64,000 bases of DNA from Lachnospiraceae bacterium (GCA_017431345.1 JAFRLH010000083.1:1-64000); one strand, 5' to 3'. Numbered from the stretch's first letter, positions 45,094-54,049 are shown. Program-made: numbers and translations. The notes: a model not told the origin generated them from the sequence alone.

Positions 45094-45122
45094 TTTACTT
45101 TTTAACACAGCTCAAATATACT
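45094..45122 (+). promoter_or_regulatory. promoter of the YgjV-like gene
   Basis: TTTACT (45094-45099), 17 bp, TATACT (45117-45122). Confidence 0.7.
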
Positions 45123-45184
45123 ACGCTCTGTAATCGAAAACAAGCCGGCTGCTGAAAAGATTATGAAAAAGGAGGGCTTTCACC

Positions 45185-45697
45185 ATGTTCTTTATGATCG
45201 GAAATCTGTTATCTGTAATCTCGGTCGCTTTCCTGATCCTCTCCTGCTGTATCAACGACCGCAGGAAAGTGTATCAGATGCAGTTTGTGGAAACTGCGAC
45301 CTGCGCAGCGGCTACTGCTTTTTTCGGTGCCTGGTCCGGATTGACAACAAATGCGATTGCACTGTACCGCAATTATAAAAATATGAACGATGCCTTTTCC
45401 CGCCGGGATATGATCGTCACATCTATACTGACAGTCGCGGCAGGACTGCTCGTCAACGTCAACGGGCTGATCGGCCTGATCCCGATCATGGCAACGCTTG
45501 AGATCACCTATACGAACTATTATCTGAAAGATGTCCTGCAGATCAAAGCCGGTCTTCTTCTGAATATAACACTGTGGATGATCTATTTCTTTATGATCGG
45601 AAGCGTTCCTGCCGGTCTCGGACAGATGATCACCCTGCTGTTGGGGCTGCGCTCTCTGTTTCAGTACGGCCACGGCAGAAGGGCAGCCGCAGCCTGA
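45185..45697 (+). CDS. YgjV-like inner membrane protein
   Basis: A 170-residue membrane protein with about five hydrophobic stretches (2-20, 36-53, 76-96, 100-108 and 119-157). FFGAWSGLTTNAIALYRNYKN and ITSILTVAAGLLVNVNGLIG resemble the bacterial inner-membrane YgjV family, of unknown role. The start has AAGGAGGG upstream. It is divergent from the LysR gene and likely under its control. Start and family are moderately sure. Confidence 0.72.
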   Translation: MFFMIGNLLSVISVAFLILSCCINDRRKVYQMQFVETATCAAATAFFGAWSGLTTNAIALYRNYKNMNDAFSRRDMIVTSILTVAAGLLVNVNGLIGLIPIMATLEITYTNYYLKDVLQIKAGLLLNITLWMIYFFMIGSVPAGLGQMITLLLGLRSLFQYGHGRRAAAA

Positions 45698-45764
45698 GAT
45701 CCCTGCTCTCGCAGAAGGCGGGTGGATATTCTCTGCTGACAAGCAGAAAACTGCAAAAAGATCA

Positions 45765-45793
45765 TTGCCACTTCAGGATGAAATGATTATACT
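45765..45793 (+). promoter_or_regulatory. promoter of the HAD phosphatase gene
   Basis: TTGCCA (45765-45770), 17 bp, TATACT (45788-45793). Confidence 0.7.
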
Positions 45794-45833
45794 GTCATCG
45801 TGACTGACATTTCTGATCAGTTATGATGACAGT
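45791..45833 (+). promoter_or_regulatory. leader hairpin overlapping -10 and first ATG of the HAD gene
   Basis: ACTGTCATC (45791-45799) pairs exactly with GATGACAGT (45825-45833). The inner GTGACTGA/TCAGTTAT arms extend the stem with G-T pairs. It overlaps the -10 and the most upstream ATG (45823), so it may be an operator or a translational control. Confidence 0.5.
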
Positions 45834-45855
45834 AATGAAAGGTGACGGGTACCGG

Positions 45856-46554
45856 ATGCATGCTGACCCGGATACAGCAGAAATGAAATTCTATCCTTAT
45901 GCATTATTTGATATGGACGGCACGATGACGGATTCCATGCCGTACTGGGAAAACGTTGGGGCGGAATACATCCGTTCCAAAGGCATGGAGCCGAAGCCCG
46001 GCCTTTGGGAGACGCTCTCAACAAGGCCTTACCCGGAAGCTGCCTTGTTCGTGAAAGAAGATTACGGGATCATGGACGCGCCGGAAAATTTCGCCTCGGA
46101 GATCAACCGTCTGATGAAGCTTCATTACCAATACGACATCCCGCTGAAGCCGGGCGTCCGCGAGTATCTGAAGTACCTCCATGAGAACGGTATCAAACTG
46201 GGCGTCTGCTCTGCGACCGCTGTCCATCTGGTGGAAATGACGCTCTCCCGTCTGGATGTGCTGCAGTATTTTGACAGCATTACGAGCTGTGAAGAAGCAG
46301 GCGGTATGAGCAAGACCGAGCCGGACGTCTTCCTGCTTGCCATGAAACGGCTGGGCGCAGAACCGGAAGAGACCGTCATGTACGAAGACGCGCCGTTCGG
46401 CATAAAAACAGCGAAAAAGACCGGCATGATCGTATGCCGGGTGTTCGATCACTCCTATCAGGATGCTTTTGATGAAGCCAAAAAGTACTACGACTGCTTT
46501 GTGAAAGACTTTTCCGCCGTCAGTTTCTGCCCTCAGGAAAGGAGGCATGCATGA
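45856..46554 (+). CDS. HAD-family phosphatase / phosphoglucomutase-like
   Basis: About 232 residues. HAD motif I is FDMDGTMTDS with both catalytic Asp. Motif II is the Ser/Thr in LGVCSATAVH, motif III the Lys in MSKTEPDVF, and motif IV EDAPFGIKTAKKTG. The cap is the helical beta-phosphoglucomutase type, so it is probably a sugar-phosphate or nucleotide phosphatase, or a phosphoglucomutase. Start choice: the ATG at 45856 has AAAGGTG 11 bases upstream; the frame also opens at 45823, inside a hairpin. It overlaps the next small gene by 4 bp. Confidence 0.85.
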   Translation: MHADPDTAEMKFYPYALFDMDGTMTDSMPYWENVGAEYIRSKGMEPKPGLWETLSTRPYPEAALFVKEDYGIMDAPENFASEINRLMKLHYQYDIPLKPGVREYLKYLHENGIKLGVCSATAVHLVEMTLSRLDVLQYFDSITSCEEAGGMSKTEPDVFLLAMKRLGAEPEETVMYEDAPFGIKTAKKTGMIVCRVFDHSYQDAFDEAKKYYDCFVKDFSAVSFCPQERRHA

Positions 46555-46733
46555 ACAACGGACCTTCCGGAAGAAATATCGTCTATGCTGTAATCTATGC
46601 AGCCTGCGGGATCATCTGTCTTTTCCGGGGCATCTTCAATTTTCCGTCAGACCAGCCGGTCATCGGCGTCGTGCAGGTCGCACTGGCGTTCATCTTTTTG
46701 ATCGTCGCGGTATTGTATCTGCGCAGAAGATAG
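46551..46733 (+). CDS. small two-helix membrane protein
   Basis: A 60-residue protein with two hydrophobic segments (about 10-28 and 38-55) and an Arg-rich end (LYLRRR). Start ATGA overlaps the HAD stop, and AAAGGAGG lies six bases upstream, so it is translationally coupled. No family recognised. Confidence 0.65.
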   Translation: MNNGPSGRNIVYAVIYAACGIICLFRGIFNFPSDQPVIGVVQVALAFIFLIVAVLYLRRR

Positions 46734-46754
46734 CGGTGTTTGTGGTTCTTTTTC

Positions 46755-46795
46755 CGGGACAGGAGGCGGTTCTCCTGCCCTGTTTTTATTTTTGC
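46755..46795 (+). terminator. intrinsic terminator after the HAD/small protein pair
   Basis: GGGACAGGAG and CTCCTGCCC form a stem with one bulge around a GCGGTT loop, followed by TGTTTTTATTTTT. Confidence 0.75.
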
Positions 46796-47300
46796 GGTAC
46801 TTTATCTGAGACAGAAGCAGCTCAATCTGCTGATAAACCGGCCTGTGGGTTTTAGTATGAGTTTTGCACTAAACGATACCCTTCCTTGAAGCTATTTCAA
46901 TCATATGAAATGGTTTGATGGGTTTTTTATAAGAATCTGCGCAAGACAATACCCTGATTTAAGATTAACAGACATCAAGCAAGAATAAAAAAGGGTATCG
47001 TCAGACGACGAAGCCCTGTAATTCGGAAGCTGATGAATCTTTTTTATCTGCTCCTTCACAAAAACGGGGTATCGTCTTTTGTAACAGTCCTCTGATCACC
47101 CAGTTCCGATGAAGCCTGGATTTTTGAAGAAATAACAGACATGGGGTTCCAATGAAGTCTGGGTTTTTGAAGAAATAACAGACATGGAAACGGAAATGAT
47201 TGCGCAGCAGGGAATGCAGAACAGTCAAAAAAGAAGACATCTGTCTGCGTGAATTACTGTTTGTGAGGAATCTGCATCTTTCCTGAATGATCATCTGCCA
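46796..47300. repeat. repeat-filled spacer
   Basis: Roughly 500 bp without a credible gene. ACGATACCCTT (46873-46883) is the inverted partner of AAGGGTATCGT (46991-47001). AAACGGGGTATCG at 47062-47074 repeats the core found at 4622-4633. A 43-bp unit beginning TTCCGATGAAGCCTGGATTT is repeated in tandem at 47104-47146 and 47147-47187. A 97-codon frame on the minus strand is created by these repeats. Confidence 0.6.
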
Positions 47301-47301
47301 T

Positions 47302-47342
47302 AAAAAAGGCAGCCGTACTGAACAAGTACAGCTGCCTCTTTT
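47302..47342 (-). terminator. intrinsic terminator of the Gfo/Idh/MocA gene
   Basis: Minus strand AGGCAGCTGTACT pairs with AGTACGGCTGCCT (one mismatch), followed by TTTTTTATGG, starting just after the stop codon. Confidence 0.8.
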
Positions 47343-47348
47343 ATAACC

Positions 47349-48527
47349 TCAAAACACGAACTTCTTTCCTTCTTCCGCAGCCTGATATGCTGCATACATC
47401 ACTCTTGTGATATCATAGGCCAGATCAAATCCGGAAGCCGGCTCACGGTCATACGCCACACACTCCATGAAATCCTGCATCTCACCCATGTATCCACGGA
47501 TGATCTCGTCATTTACGAACGCTTTATTCCAGCCAAGCTTCTTCGGAAGCATCTCACTGATATAAACATCATCCAGCCCGTCCTCATCCAGGAAATACGT
47601 GTTCAGGATATCGGTCGGAGTGATATTGCAGTTCAGCGCCGCGTTGTTCGCAAACACTTCAATATAATTCTTCGTGCCGCCAAGGACGGTGTCACTGGCA
47701 ATGCAGAGCGCTTTGGTTCCGTCACTGAAGGTGATGCTGATCACTCCGTAATCTTCCACATCTTCCGGCCTTGCAGCAATATGCTGATGCTCTTCTTCCG
47801 TCAGGCAGAATGTGGCATTTCCGACATCACAGGTGATATCCTTCACGGTGATCTCTTCCCCTCTGGCTGCCGCTTCCTGTGCTTTCAGCCACAGCATGCC
47901 GCCGAGCGGATGCGTGCCGGTACGGGTAAGCGTACCGCCGCCGGTACGGTTCCATTTTCCTGCCACGGGACTGGAAGAACCCTTCAGGCTTTCCTCTCCT
48001 TTCATGAACAGGATCTTGCTCTTCTTTGCGCGAAGGATCTCCGCCGCCTTCTGTACAGGGGTCGCATAGACAAAATTTTCCGCGTACATGAACTTTTTGC
48101 CGGTCTCAGCTACGACCTTCTTCAGTTCATCCATTTCCGCCAGGCAGGTCTCATACATGACCGATTTCGGCACGGTGTTCCCAACATTTTCCTGTCCTTT
48201 TTCTCCGAAGAAACCGGTCAGTGGCTTTTCGCAGATGACATGCTTTCCGGCGCGCATCGCTTCGATCGCCACCGGAACATGCAGGAACGGCGGAAGCACG
48301 ATGTCGATCACGTCGATCTCCGGATCTTCAAGCAGCTTATGATAGTCCGTTTCGATCTGCTCGTAACCGTATCTGTTAAGGATCTTCTCCGCCAGCGCAG
48401 TCTGGACATCACAGATCGTCTTTAAGCGGACATTGATCCCTGTTACCTTTTCATATCCGTTTCCGTGCAGGGCTGCAGCGTAACCGGCTCCTATCGTTCC
48501 AACGACAACTGTTTTTTCGATCTTCAT
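47349..48527 (-). CDS. Gfo/Idh/MocA-family NAD(P) oxidoreductase
   Basis: A 392-residue dehydrogenase of sugars, polyols or their derivatives. The Rossmann start is VGTIGAGYAAALHGNGY with dinucleotide Gly loop (residues about 8-24). VICEKPLTG near 118-126 is the conserved Lys-Pro motif, and the C-terminal half is the alpha/beta domain (GGTLTRTGTHPLGGMLWLKA with the His of this family). The start has AAGGAGAGG upstream. Single gene; substrate cannot be assigned. Confidence 0.88.
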   Translation of the reverse strand: MKIEKTVVVGTIGAGYAAALHGNGYEKVTGINVRLKTICDVQTALAEKILNRYGYEQIETDYHKLLEDPEIDVIDIVLPPFLHVPVAIEAMRAGKHVICEKPLTGFFGEKGQENVGNTVPKSVMYETCLAEMDELKKVVAETGKKFMYAENFVYATPVQKAAEILRAKKSKILFMKGEESLKGSSSPVAGKWNRTGGGTLTRTGTHPLGGMLWLKAQEAAARGEEITVKDITCDVGNATFCLTEEEHQHIAARPEDVEDYGVISITFSDGTKALCIASDTVLGGTKNYIEVFANNAALNCNITPTDILNTYFLDEDGLDDVYISEMLPKKLGWNKAFVNDEIIRGYMGEMQDFMECVAYDREPASGFDLAYDITRVMYAAYQAAEEGKKFVF

Positions 48528-48554
48528 GGTCCTCTCCTTACATACATAAAAATA

Positions 48555-49889
48555 TCAGTCGTCTTCCCAGTATTTCTGTACGGGATGCGCTTTCTCAGCT
48601 TCTGTTACTTCCCCGGCATGATGCGCATTCGTATAAACATCGATATACTGCGCCTTCAGTTTGGAATACAGGATCCGCTGGCTGGAATACAGGCCGCTGT
48701 ATCCCGAGAACACGAAGCTCAAGCCGCATGCCATCGCAAAGTATAACAGCCCTGCACCGCCGAACAGTTCCCCGGCCAGAAAGATCGATGCGAGCGGACA
48801 GTTCACGGCACCGCAGAAAACAGATACGAGCCCCACTGCAGCTGCAAATCCCGCATCAATTCCAAGAAACGGTCCCACAACACATCCAAACACTGCCCCT
48901 GTAAAGAAGGATGGCACCACTTCACCGCCTTTGAAGCCGGATCCCAGTGTGATGGCAGTGAACAGGATCTTCATCAGGAAAGCGAACGGTCTTGCCGTGC
49001 CCTCTTCCACCGCCAGTTTGATGATATTCATGCCGGCGCCGTTATAATCCGTATTCCCGCACAGCAAGGTAAGAAGAATGATCGCGCCGGCGCCGATCAG
49101 CACCCGGATCCAGGCATTCTTTACATATTTGCTGAACAGATACCCCGCTTCATGAACAACTGCACAGAAAAGCACGGATACCAGTGCGCACAGGATGGAC
49201 AGCACAGTCACCTTTATCATCATGAGCACAGACAGCTCCGGCGCGCCGACCTCAAACCTTGTCGGGCTCACACCGATGAATACCGAAGTGCCGTAAGCAA
49301 TAAGAGCTGACATAATACACGGGACCAGCGCCGCATGATAGATCAGTCCCACACTGATCACTTCCAGTGCAAAGACCGTTGCGGCAAGAGGCGTTCCGAA
49401 CAGTGCTGCGAAGAAGGCTGCCATGCCCATCATAGTCGCCGTACGGAGATCCTTGTCATCGAGCTTCAGCCTTCTGGCTGTATGGAATCCAATCGTGCCG
49501 CCCATCTGCAGCGCAGCGCCCTCTCGTCCGGCTGAACCGCCGCAGAGATGCGTGAGGAAAGTTGAAACGAAAATCGAAGGCAGCAGCAGGAAGTGCAGTC
49601 CTTTTCCCTTCTGTACTTCCTCCAGGATCTTGTCGGTCCCTTCTCCTTCTACTTTCATCAGCTTATACAAAAGCACGATCACAAGTCCCGCGAGCGGCAG
49701 GCAGTATAGCATGTACGGATGAGCGGATCTGAATTCCGTAGCCATTTCTACGCCGATATCAAACGCTGCACCCATGATGCCGCAGAGAATACCGACGATC
49801 AGTGCAACGCCGGTCCATTTCGCCATAATTCTTATATATATTTTCCAGTGTGCCAGATACTTGAGCACACCATCCATATATCGTTTCAT
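48555..49889 (-). CDS. ClC-type anion channel/antiporter
   Basis: About 444 residues of the CLC family, moving chloride or another anion. The gating-Glu region is present as SAGREGAALQMG near 118-129. The first selectivity loop reads EGEGTDKILEEV instead of the classical GSGIP, and GSGFKGGEVVPSFF and the C-terminal PLASIFLAGELFGG loop fit the family. The start at 49889 lies right after the HypB stop (TGA-T-ATG), so the two are translationally coupled; the longest frame would begin 27 codons earlier inside hypB. No CBS domains. Confidence 0.85.
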   Translation of the reverse strand: MKRYMDGVLKYLAHWKIYIRIMAKWTGVALIVGILCGIMGAAFDIGVEMATEFRSAHPYMLYCLPLAGLVIVLLYKLMKVEGEGTDKILEEVQKGKGLHFLLLPSIFVSTFLTHLCGGSAGREGAALQMGGTIGFHTARRLKLDDKDLRTATMMGMAAFFAALFGTPLAATVFALEVISVGLIYHAALVPCIMSALIAYGTSVFIGVSPTRFEVGAPELSVLMMIKVTVLSILCALVSVLFCAVVHEAGYLFSKYVKNAWIRVLIGAGAIILLTLLCGNTDYNGAGMNIIKLAVEEGTARPFAFLMKILFTAITLGSGFKGGEVVPSFFTGAVFGCVVGPFLGIDAGFAAAVGLVSVFCGAVNCPLASIFLAGELFGGAGLLYFAMACGLSFVFSGYSGLYSSQRILYSKLKAQYIDVYTNAHHAGEVTEAEKAHPVQKYWEDD

Positions 49890-49890
49890 A

Positions 49891-50568
49891 TCATCTGCCG
49901 TTTCTGACCTTTTCCAGCTCTTTCCGGATCCAGCCGGCGACTTCCTCCATTCCGATACCGGTTTTTGCACTGATGGGAATGATCACTGCGTCCGGATTCA
50001 GTTCATGAATGTACTTCTCTGCCAATTCCGGATCAAAATCAAAGTAATCAACCGCATCCATCTTATTAAGAAGGATCAGATCGCTTACCTTGAACATCAG
50101 AGGGTATTTGAGCGGTTTGTCATGTCCTTCCGGCACACTGAGGATCATCACATTTTTGTGTGCTCCCGTATCGAATTCCGCAGGACACACCAGGTTGCCG
50201 ATGTTCTCAAGAAAAAGAATATCAAAGCCGGCAGTATCATATTCCATGAGTGCTCTGGATGTCATATCCGCATCGATATGACACAGCCCCCCGTTGTGGA
50301 TCTGAATGGATTCCACACCCGTTGCGTCCGCCACTTTCTGCGCATCCAGCGAGGACTCGATGTCCACGTCCATCTCCCCGATCCGATAATCTGCTTTCAA
50401 CATATTGATCAATTTGATCAGGGTCGTTGTCTTTCCGCTGCCGGGCGAGGACATGACATTCAGGAATAATGTACCCTGCGCCGTCATTTTCTGCCGGATG
50501 ATTTCCGCCGTTCTGTCGTTGGAAGCGAATATATCTTCATGGATCTCTATGACTTTTACGTTTCCCAT
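49891..50568 (-). CDS. hypB: HypB-like nickel GTPase, copy 1
   Basis: A 225-residue HypB GTPase, which delivers nickel during hydrogenase maturation. P-loop SSPGSGKTT is near residue 42, the metal-binding Cys-His pair is in GGLCHIDADM, followed by NIGNLVCPAEFDTG, NKMDA and a final ISAKTGIGM. There is no His-rich N-terminal stretch. It is preceded by GGGAGTGG. It lies one base after the second HypB and next to the ClC gene. No other hyp gene, hydrogenase or urease is in the window. Confidence 0.9.
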   Translation of the reverse strand: MGNVKVIEIHEDIFASNDRTAEIIRQKMTAQGTLFLNVMSSPGSGKTTTLIKLINMLKADYRIGEMDVDIESSLDAQKVADATGVESIQIHNGGLCHIDADMTSRALMEYDTAGFDILFLENIGNLVCPAEFDTGAHKNVMILSVPEGHDKPLKYPLMFKVSDLILLNKMDAVDYFDFDPELAEKYIHELNPDAVIIPISAKTGIGMEEVAGWIRKELEKVRNGR

Positions 50569-50569
50569 T

Positions 50570-51235
50570 TTATTTCCACTCCCTGACTTTTTCTATAAGA
50601 TACGATGCGAGATCCTCTATACCCTCTCCTGTCTTTGCTGAGATGTAAAAGATCTTTATATCCGGATTCAGCTTTCTGGCATCCCTTTCCAGACGTTCTT
50701 TGTCAAAATCAAATACCGGCAGGGCGTCGATCTTGTTCACAACAAGAAGGCTGCAGGTCTGATACATAAGCGGATATTTAGCCGGTTTGTCGTCTCCTTC
50801 CGGCACAGACAGGATCGTCATATTTACTGCTGCTCCTGTATCAAATTCAGCAGGACAGACAAGATTGCCGACATTCTCCAGGAAGATCAGGTCCGGATTT
50901 TCTATCTCAAATGACCGGATCCCCTGCCTGGTCATATCGGCATCCAGATGGCACATTCCCCCTGTATGGAGCTGAATGGACGGGATGCCTGCCTTCTGCA
51001 GCGTGACAGCATCTACGGCGGAATCAATATCTGCCTCCATCACGCCCCATTTCAATGTATCATTTAAATATTTGCTCAGTGCCAGCAGTGTCGTTGTCTT
51101 GCCCGAGCCCGGTCCGGACATCAGATTAACAAGACAGGTGCCGGCGCTTTTCAGTTCTTCTCTCAGGAGTGCAGCATCCTTATCATTATCTTCCAGGATG
51201 GATTCCTTCAGTTCAATGATCTTCACTTCATCCAT
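50570..51235 (-). CDS. hypB: HypB-like nickel GTPase, copy 2
   Basis: A 221-residue paralogue of the next gene, with SGPGSGKTT, GGMCHLDADM, ENVGNLVCPAEFDTG and NKIDA at the same places. The start is the ATG with AGGAGG seven bases upstream, eight codons inside the longest frame. The pair share the whole HypB core and differ mostly in the front and surface residues, so they arose by duplication or are ancient paralogues. They may insert nickel into different enzymes or form a heterodimer. Confidence 0.88.
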   Translation of the reverse strand: MDEVKIIELKESILEDNDKDAALLREELKSAGTCLVNLMSGPGSGKTTTLLALSKYLNDTLKWGVMEADIDSAVDAVTLQKAGIPSIQLHTGGMCHLDADMTRQGIRSFEIENPDLIFLENVGNLVCPAEFDTGAAVNMTILSVPEGDDKPAKYPLMYQTCSLLVVNKIDALPVFDFDKERLERDARKLNPDIKIFYISAKTGEGIEDLASYLIEKVREWK

Positions 51236-51337
51236 AATCAAACCTCCTGCTCCGCGCATGAACAGGATCTCCCCTTTGAAGTCCTGTCCGCCTGAACTAT
51301 TATCATGGGAAATCGGATCAAAGTCAAGGTTATATAA

Positions 51338-51375
51338 GAAAGACCCGCCGGATAATCCCGGCAGGTCTTTCTCTC
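51338..51375 (-). terminator. intrinsic terminator of ppdK
   Basis: Minus strand GAAAGACCTGCCGGG pairs with CCGGCGGGTCTTTC around ATTAT, followed by TTATAT. It separates ppdK from the HypB/ClC unit. Confidence 0.75.
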
Positions 51376-51421
51376 CGCGCTTACGCGGCGCGTTATGTTA
51401 TTCTTTTATACGGCTTTCTTC

Positions 51422-54049
51422 TCAGGCTTTTGCCTTGATCGCAGCCTGTGCAGCAGCAAGTCTTGCGATCGGTACACGGAACGGTGAGCAGGACACATAG
51501 TCCAGGCCGATCTCATGGCAGAATTCGACAGATGTCGGATCTCCGCCGTGCTCTCCGCAGATACCCAGATGCATATTGGGGTTGGCAGCCATGCCGTCGG
51601 CGATCGCCATCTTCATGAGCTTGCCTACGCCGGTCTGATCCAGCTTCGCGAAAGGATCGTTCTCCAGGATCTTGGCGTCATAGTATGCATTCAGGAACTT
51701 GCCGGCGTCATCACGGGAATAACCGTACGTCATCTGGGTCAGATCGTTGGTGCCGAAGCAGAAGAAGTCAGCTTCCTTCGCGATCTCATCAGCAGTCAGG
51801 CAGGCTCTCGGGATCTCGATCATGGTACCTACTTCGTACTTCAGATCGGAACCGGCAGCAGCGATCTCTGCATCAGCAGTCTCAACGACGAACTTCTTGA
51901 CATACTTGAGCTCCTTGACTTCGCCTACCAGCGGGATCATGATCTCGGGTACGACATTCCAGTCGGGATGCTTCTTCTGAACATTGATGGCAGCGCGGAT
52001 CACAGCGGCTGTCTGCATCTTCGCGATTTCGGGATAGGTGACGGCCAGACGGCAGCCTCTGTGTCCCATCATCGGGTTGAACTCATGCAGTGCAGCAGTC
52101 AGAGACTTGATGTACTCAACGCTCTTGCCCTGTGCATCAGCGAGCTTCTTGATATCTTCTTCCTCTGTGGGAACGAACTCATGGAGAGGCGGATCCAGGA
52201 AACGAATGGTAACGGGCGTTCCCTCAAGTGCCTCATAAAGCTCTTCGAAGTCTCCCTGCTGATAAGGCAGGATCTTCTCAAGCGCTTTTTCTCTTTCTTC
52301 AGCAGTCTCCGCGCAGATCATCTCACGGAATGCATCGATACGACCCTCGCCGAAGAACATATGCTCTGTACGGCAAAGTCCGATACCCTCGGCGCCAAGC
52401 TCACGGGCTTTCTTTGCATCTGTGGGTGTATCAGCGTTCGTACGTACTTTCAGGGTACGATACTCATCCGCCCATGCCATGATGCGGCCGAATTCTCCGG
52501 CAATCGAAGCGGGAACGGTAGGGATCACGCCGTCATAGATATTTCCTGTTGTTCCGTCAAGAGAGATGAAGTCTCCTTCATGATACTCTTTGCCGGCCAG
52601 AGTGAACTTCTTGTTCTCTTCGTCCATCGCGATGTCGCCGCATCCGGATACGCAGCACTCGCCCATGCCTCTGGCAACAACAGCTGCATGAGAGGTCATG
52701 CCGCCGCGGACGGTCAGGATACCCTGTGCGCTCTTCATACCAGTGATGTCTTCGGGTGAAGTCTCAAGACGGACAAGAACGACCTTCTCGCCGCGCTCTG
52801 CCCATTCTACGGCATCGTCCGCTGTGAAGACGATCTTACCGCAGGCAGCGCCGGGGGAAGCACCAAGGCCTTTGCCTACAGGGGTGGCAGCCTTCAGTGC
52901 CTTGGGATCGAACTGCGGATGAAGCAGTGTATCCAGGTTTCTGGGATCGATCATGGCTACCGCTTCCTCAGGGGTGCGCATTCCTTCGTCGACCAGATCA
53001 CAGGCGATCTTCAGGGCAGCCTGTGCGGTTCTCTTACCGTTACGGGTCTGCAGCATGAAGAGTTTTCCGTGCTCTACGGTGAACTCCATATCCTGCATAT
53101 CGCGGTACTGGTTCTCAAGGATCTTGCAGACTTCCGTGAACTGCTTGAAAGCTTCAGGGAATTTCTGCTCCATCTCGGTGATGTGCATAGGGGTACGTAC
53201 GCCGGCAACAACGTCTTCGCCCTGGGCGTTGGTAAGGAACTCACCGAAGAGGCCCTTGTCGCCTGTTGCGGGGTCACGGGTGAAGGCAACGCCTGTACCG
53301 CAGTCATCGCCCATGTTTCCGAATGCCATCGCCTGTACGTTTACAGCAGTACCCCAGGAATAAGGGATATCGTTGTCACGGCGATATACGTTCGCACGGG
53401 GGTTGTCCCAGCTGCGGAAAACAGCCTTGACAGCGCCCATCAGCTGTTCCTTCGCATCGGTCGGGAAATCTTCACCGATCTTTGACTTGTACTCAGCCTT
53501 GAACTGTCCGGCCAGCTCTTTCAGATCATCAGCGGTAAGCTCGACATCCTGCTTTACGCCGCGCTCTTCTTTCATCTTGTCGATGAGCTGCTCGAAATAT
53601 TTCTTTCCGACTTCCATAACAACGTCGGAATACATCTGGATGAATCTTCTGTAGCAGTCCCATGCCCAGCGGGGATTTCCGGACTGTTCTGCGATCGCTT
53701 CAACAACATCTTCATTCAGACCCAGATTCAGGATGGTATCCATCATACCGGGCATGGAAGCACGGGCTCCCGAACGCACGGATACCAGAAGGGGATTCGT
53801 TCTGTCTCCGAACTTCTTTCCGGTGATCTCTTCCATCTTGCCGATGTACTCATTGATCTGTGCCTGGATCTCCTCATTGATCTGACGTCCGTCCTCGTAA
53901 TACTGTGTGCAGGCTTCAGTAGTGATAGTAAAGCCCTGCGGCACCGGCAGACCGATGTTGGTCATCTCAGCCAGATTAGCTCCTTTACCACCAAGAAGTT
54001 CACGCATGCCAGCGTTGCCTTCCTTAAACAGATACACCCATTTTGCCAT
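51422..54049 (-). CDS. ppdK: pyruvate phosphate dikinase
   Basis: Interconverts PEP + AMP + PPi and pyruvate + ATP + Pi. The 875 residues follow the PPDK plan: N-terminal ATP-grasp (GGKGANLAEMTNIGLPVPQGFTITTEA in short pieces, RSGARASMPGMMDT), swivelling His domain with catalytic His in GGMTSHAAVVARGMG, and C-terminal PEP barrel (RFLDPPLHEF, MGHRGCRLA, GICGEHGGDP). The start has AGGAGG upstream and a TATAAT -10 at 54162-54167 (minus). An inverted repeat ACAAGAAAA/TTTTCTTGT (54182-54214) sits at the -35 position. Monocistronic. Typical of fermenters using PPi. Confidence 0.97.
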   Translation of the reverse strand: MAKWVYLFKEGNAGMRELLGGKGANLAEMTNIGLPVPQGFTITTEACTQYYEDGRQINEEIQAQINEYIGKMEEITGKKFGDRTNPLLVSVRSGARASMPGMMDTILNLGLNEDVVEAIAEQSGNPRWAWDCYRRFIQMYSDVVMEVGKKYFEQLIDKMKEERGVKQDVELTADDLKELAGQFKAEYKSKIGEDFPTDAKEQLMGAVKAVFRSWDNPRANVYRRDNDIPYSWGTAVNVQAMAFGNMGDDCGTGVAFTRDPATGDKGLFGEFLTNAQGEDVVAGVRTPMHITEMEQKFPEAFKQFTEVCKILENQYRDMQDMEFTVEHGKLFMLQTRNGKRTAQAALKIACDLVDEGMRTPEEAVAMIDPRNLDTLLHPQFDPKALKAATPVGKGLGASPGAACGKIVFTADDAVEWAERGEKVVLVRLETSPEDITGMKSAQGILTVRGGMTSHAAVVARGMGECCVSGCGDIAMDEENKKFTLAGKEYHEGDFISLDGTTGNIYDGVIPTVPASIAGEFGRIMAWADEYRTLKVRTNADTPTDAKKARELGAEGIGLCRTEHMFFGEGRIDAFREMICAETAEEREKALEKILPYQQGDFEELYEALEGTPVTIRFLDPPLHEFVPTEEEDIKKLADAQGKSVEYIKSLTAALHEFNPMMGHRGCRLAVTYPEIAKMQTAAVIRAAINVQKKHPDWNVVPEIMIPLVGEVKELKYVKKFVVETADAEIAAAGSDLKYEVGTMIEIPRACLTADEIAKEADFFCFGTNDLTQMTYGYSRDDAGKFLNAYYDAKILENDPFAKLDQTGVGKLMKMAIADGMAANPNMHLGICGEHGGDPTSVEFCHEIGLDYVSCSPFRVPIARLAAAQAAIKAKA

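Noticed and set aside
47104-47187. CRISPR array
   Set aside because: Only two directly adjacent units with no spacers.
47001-47294. 97-codon minus-strand frame
   Set aside because: It consists of the 43-bp tandem repeat translated and has no homologous look.
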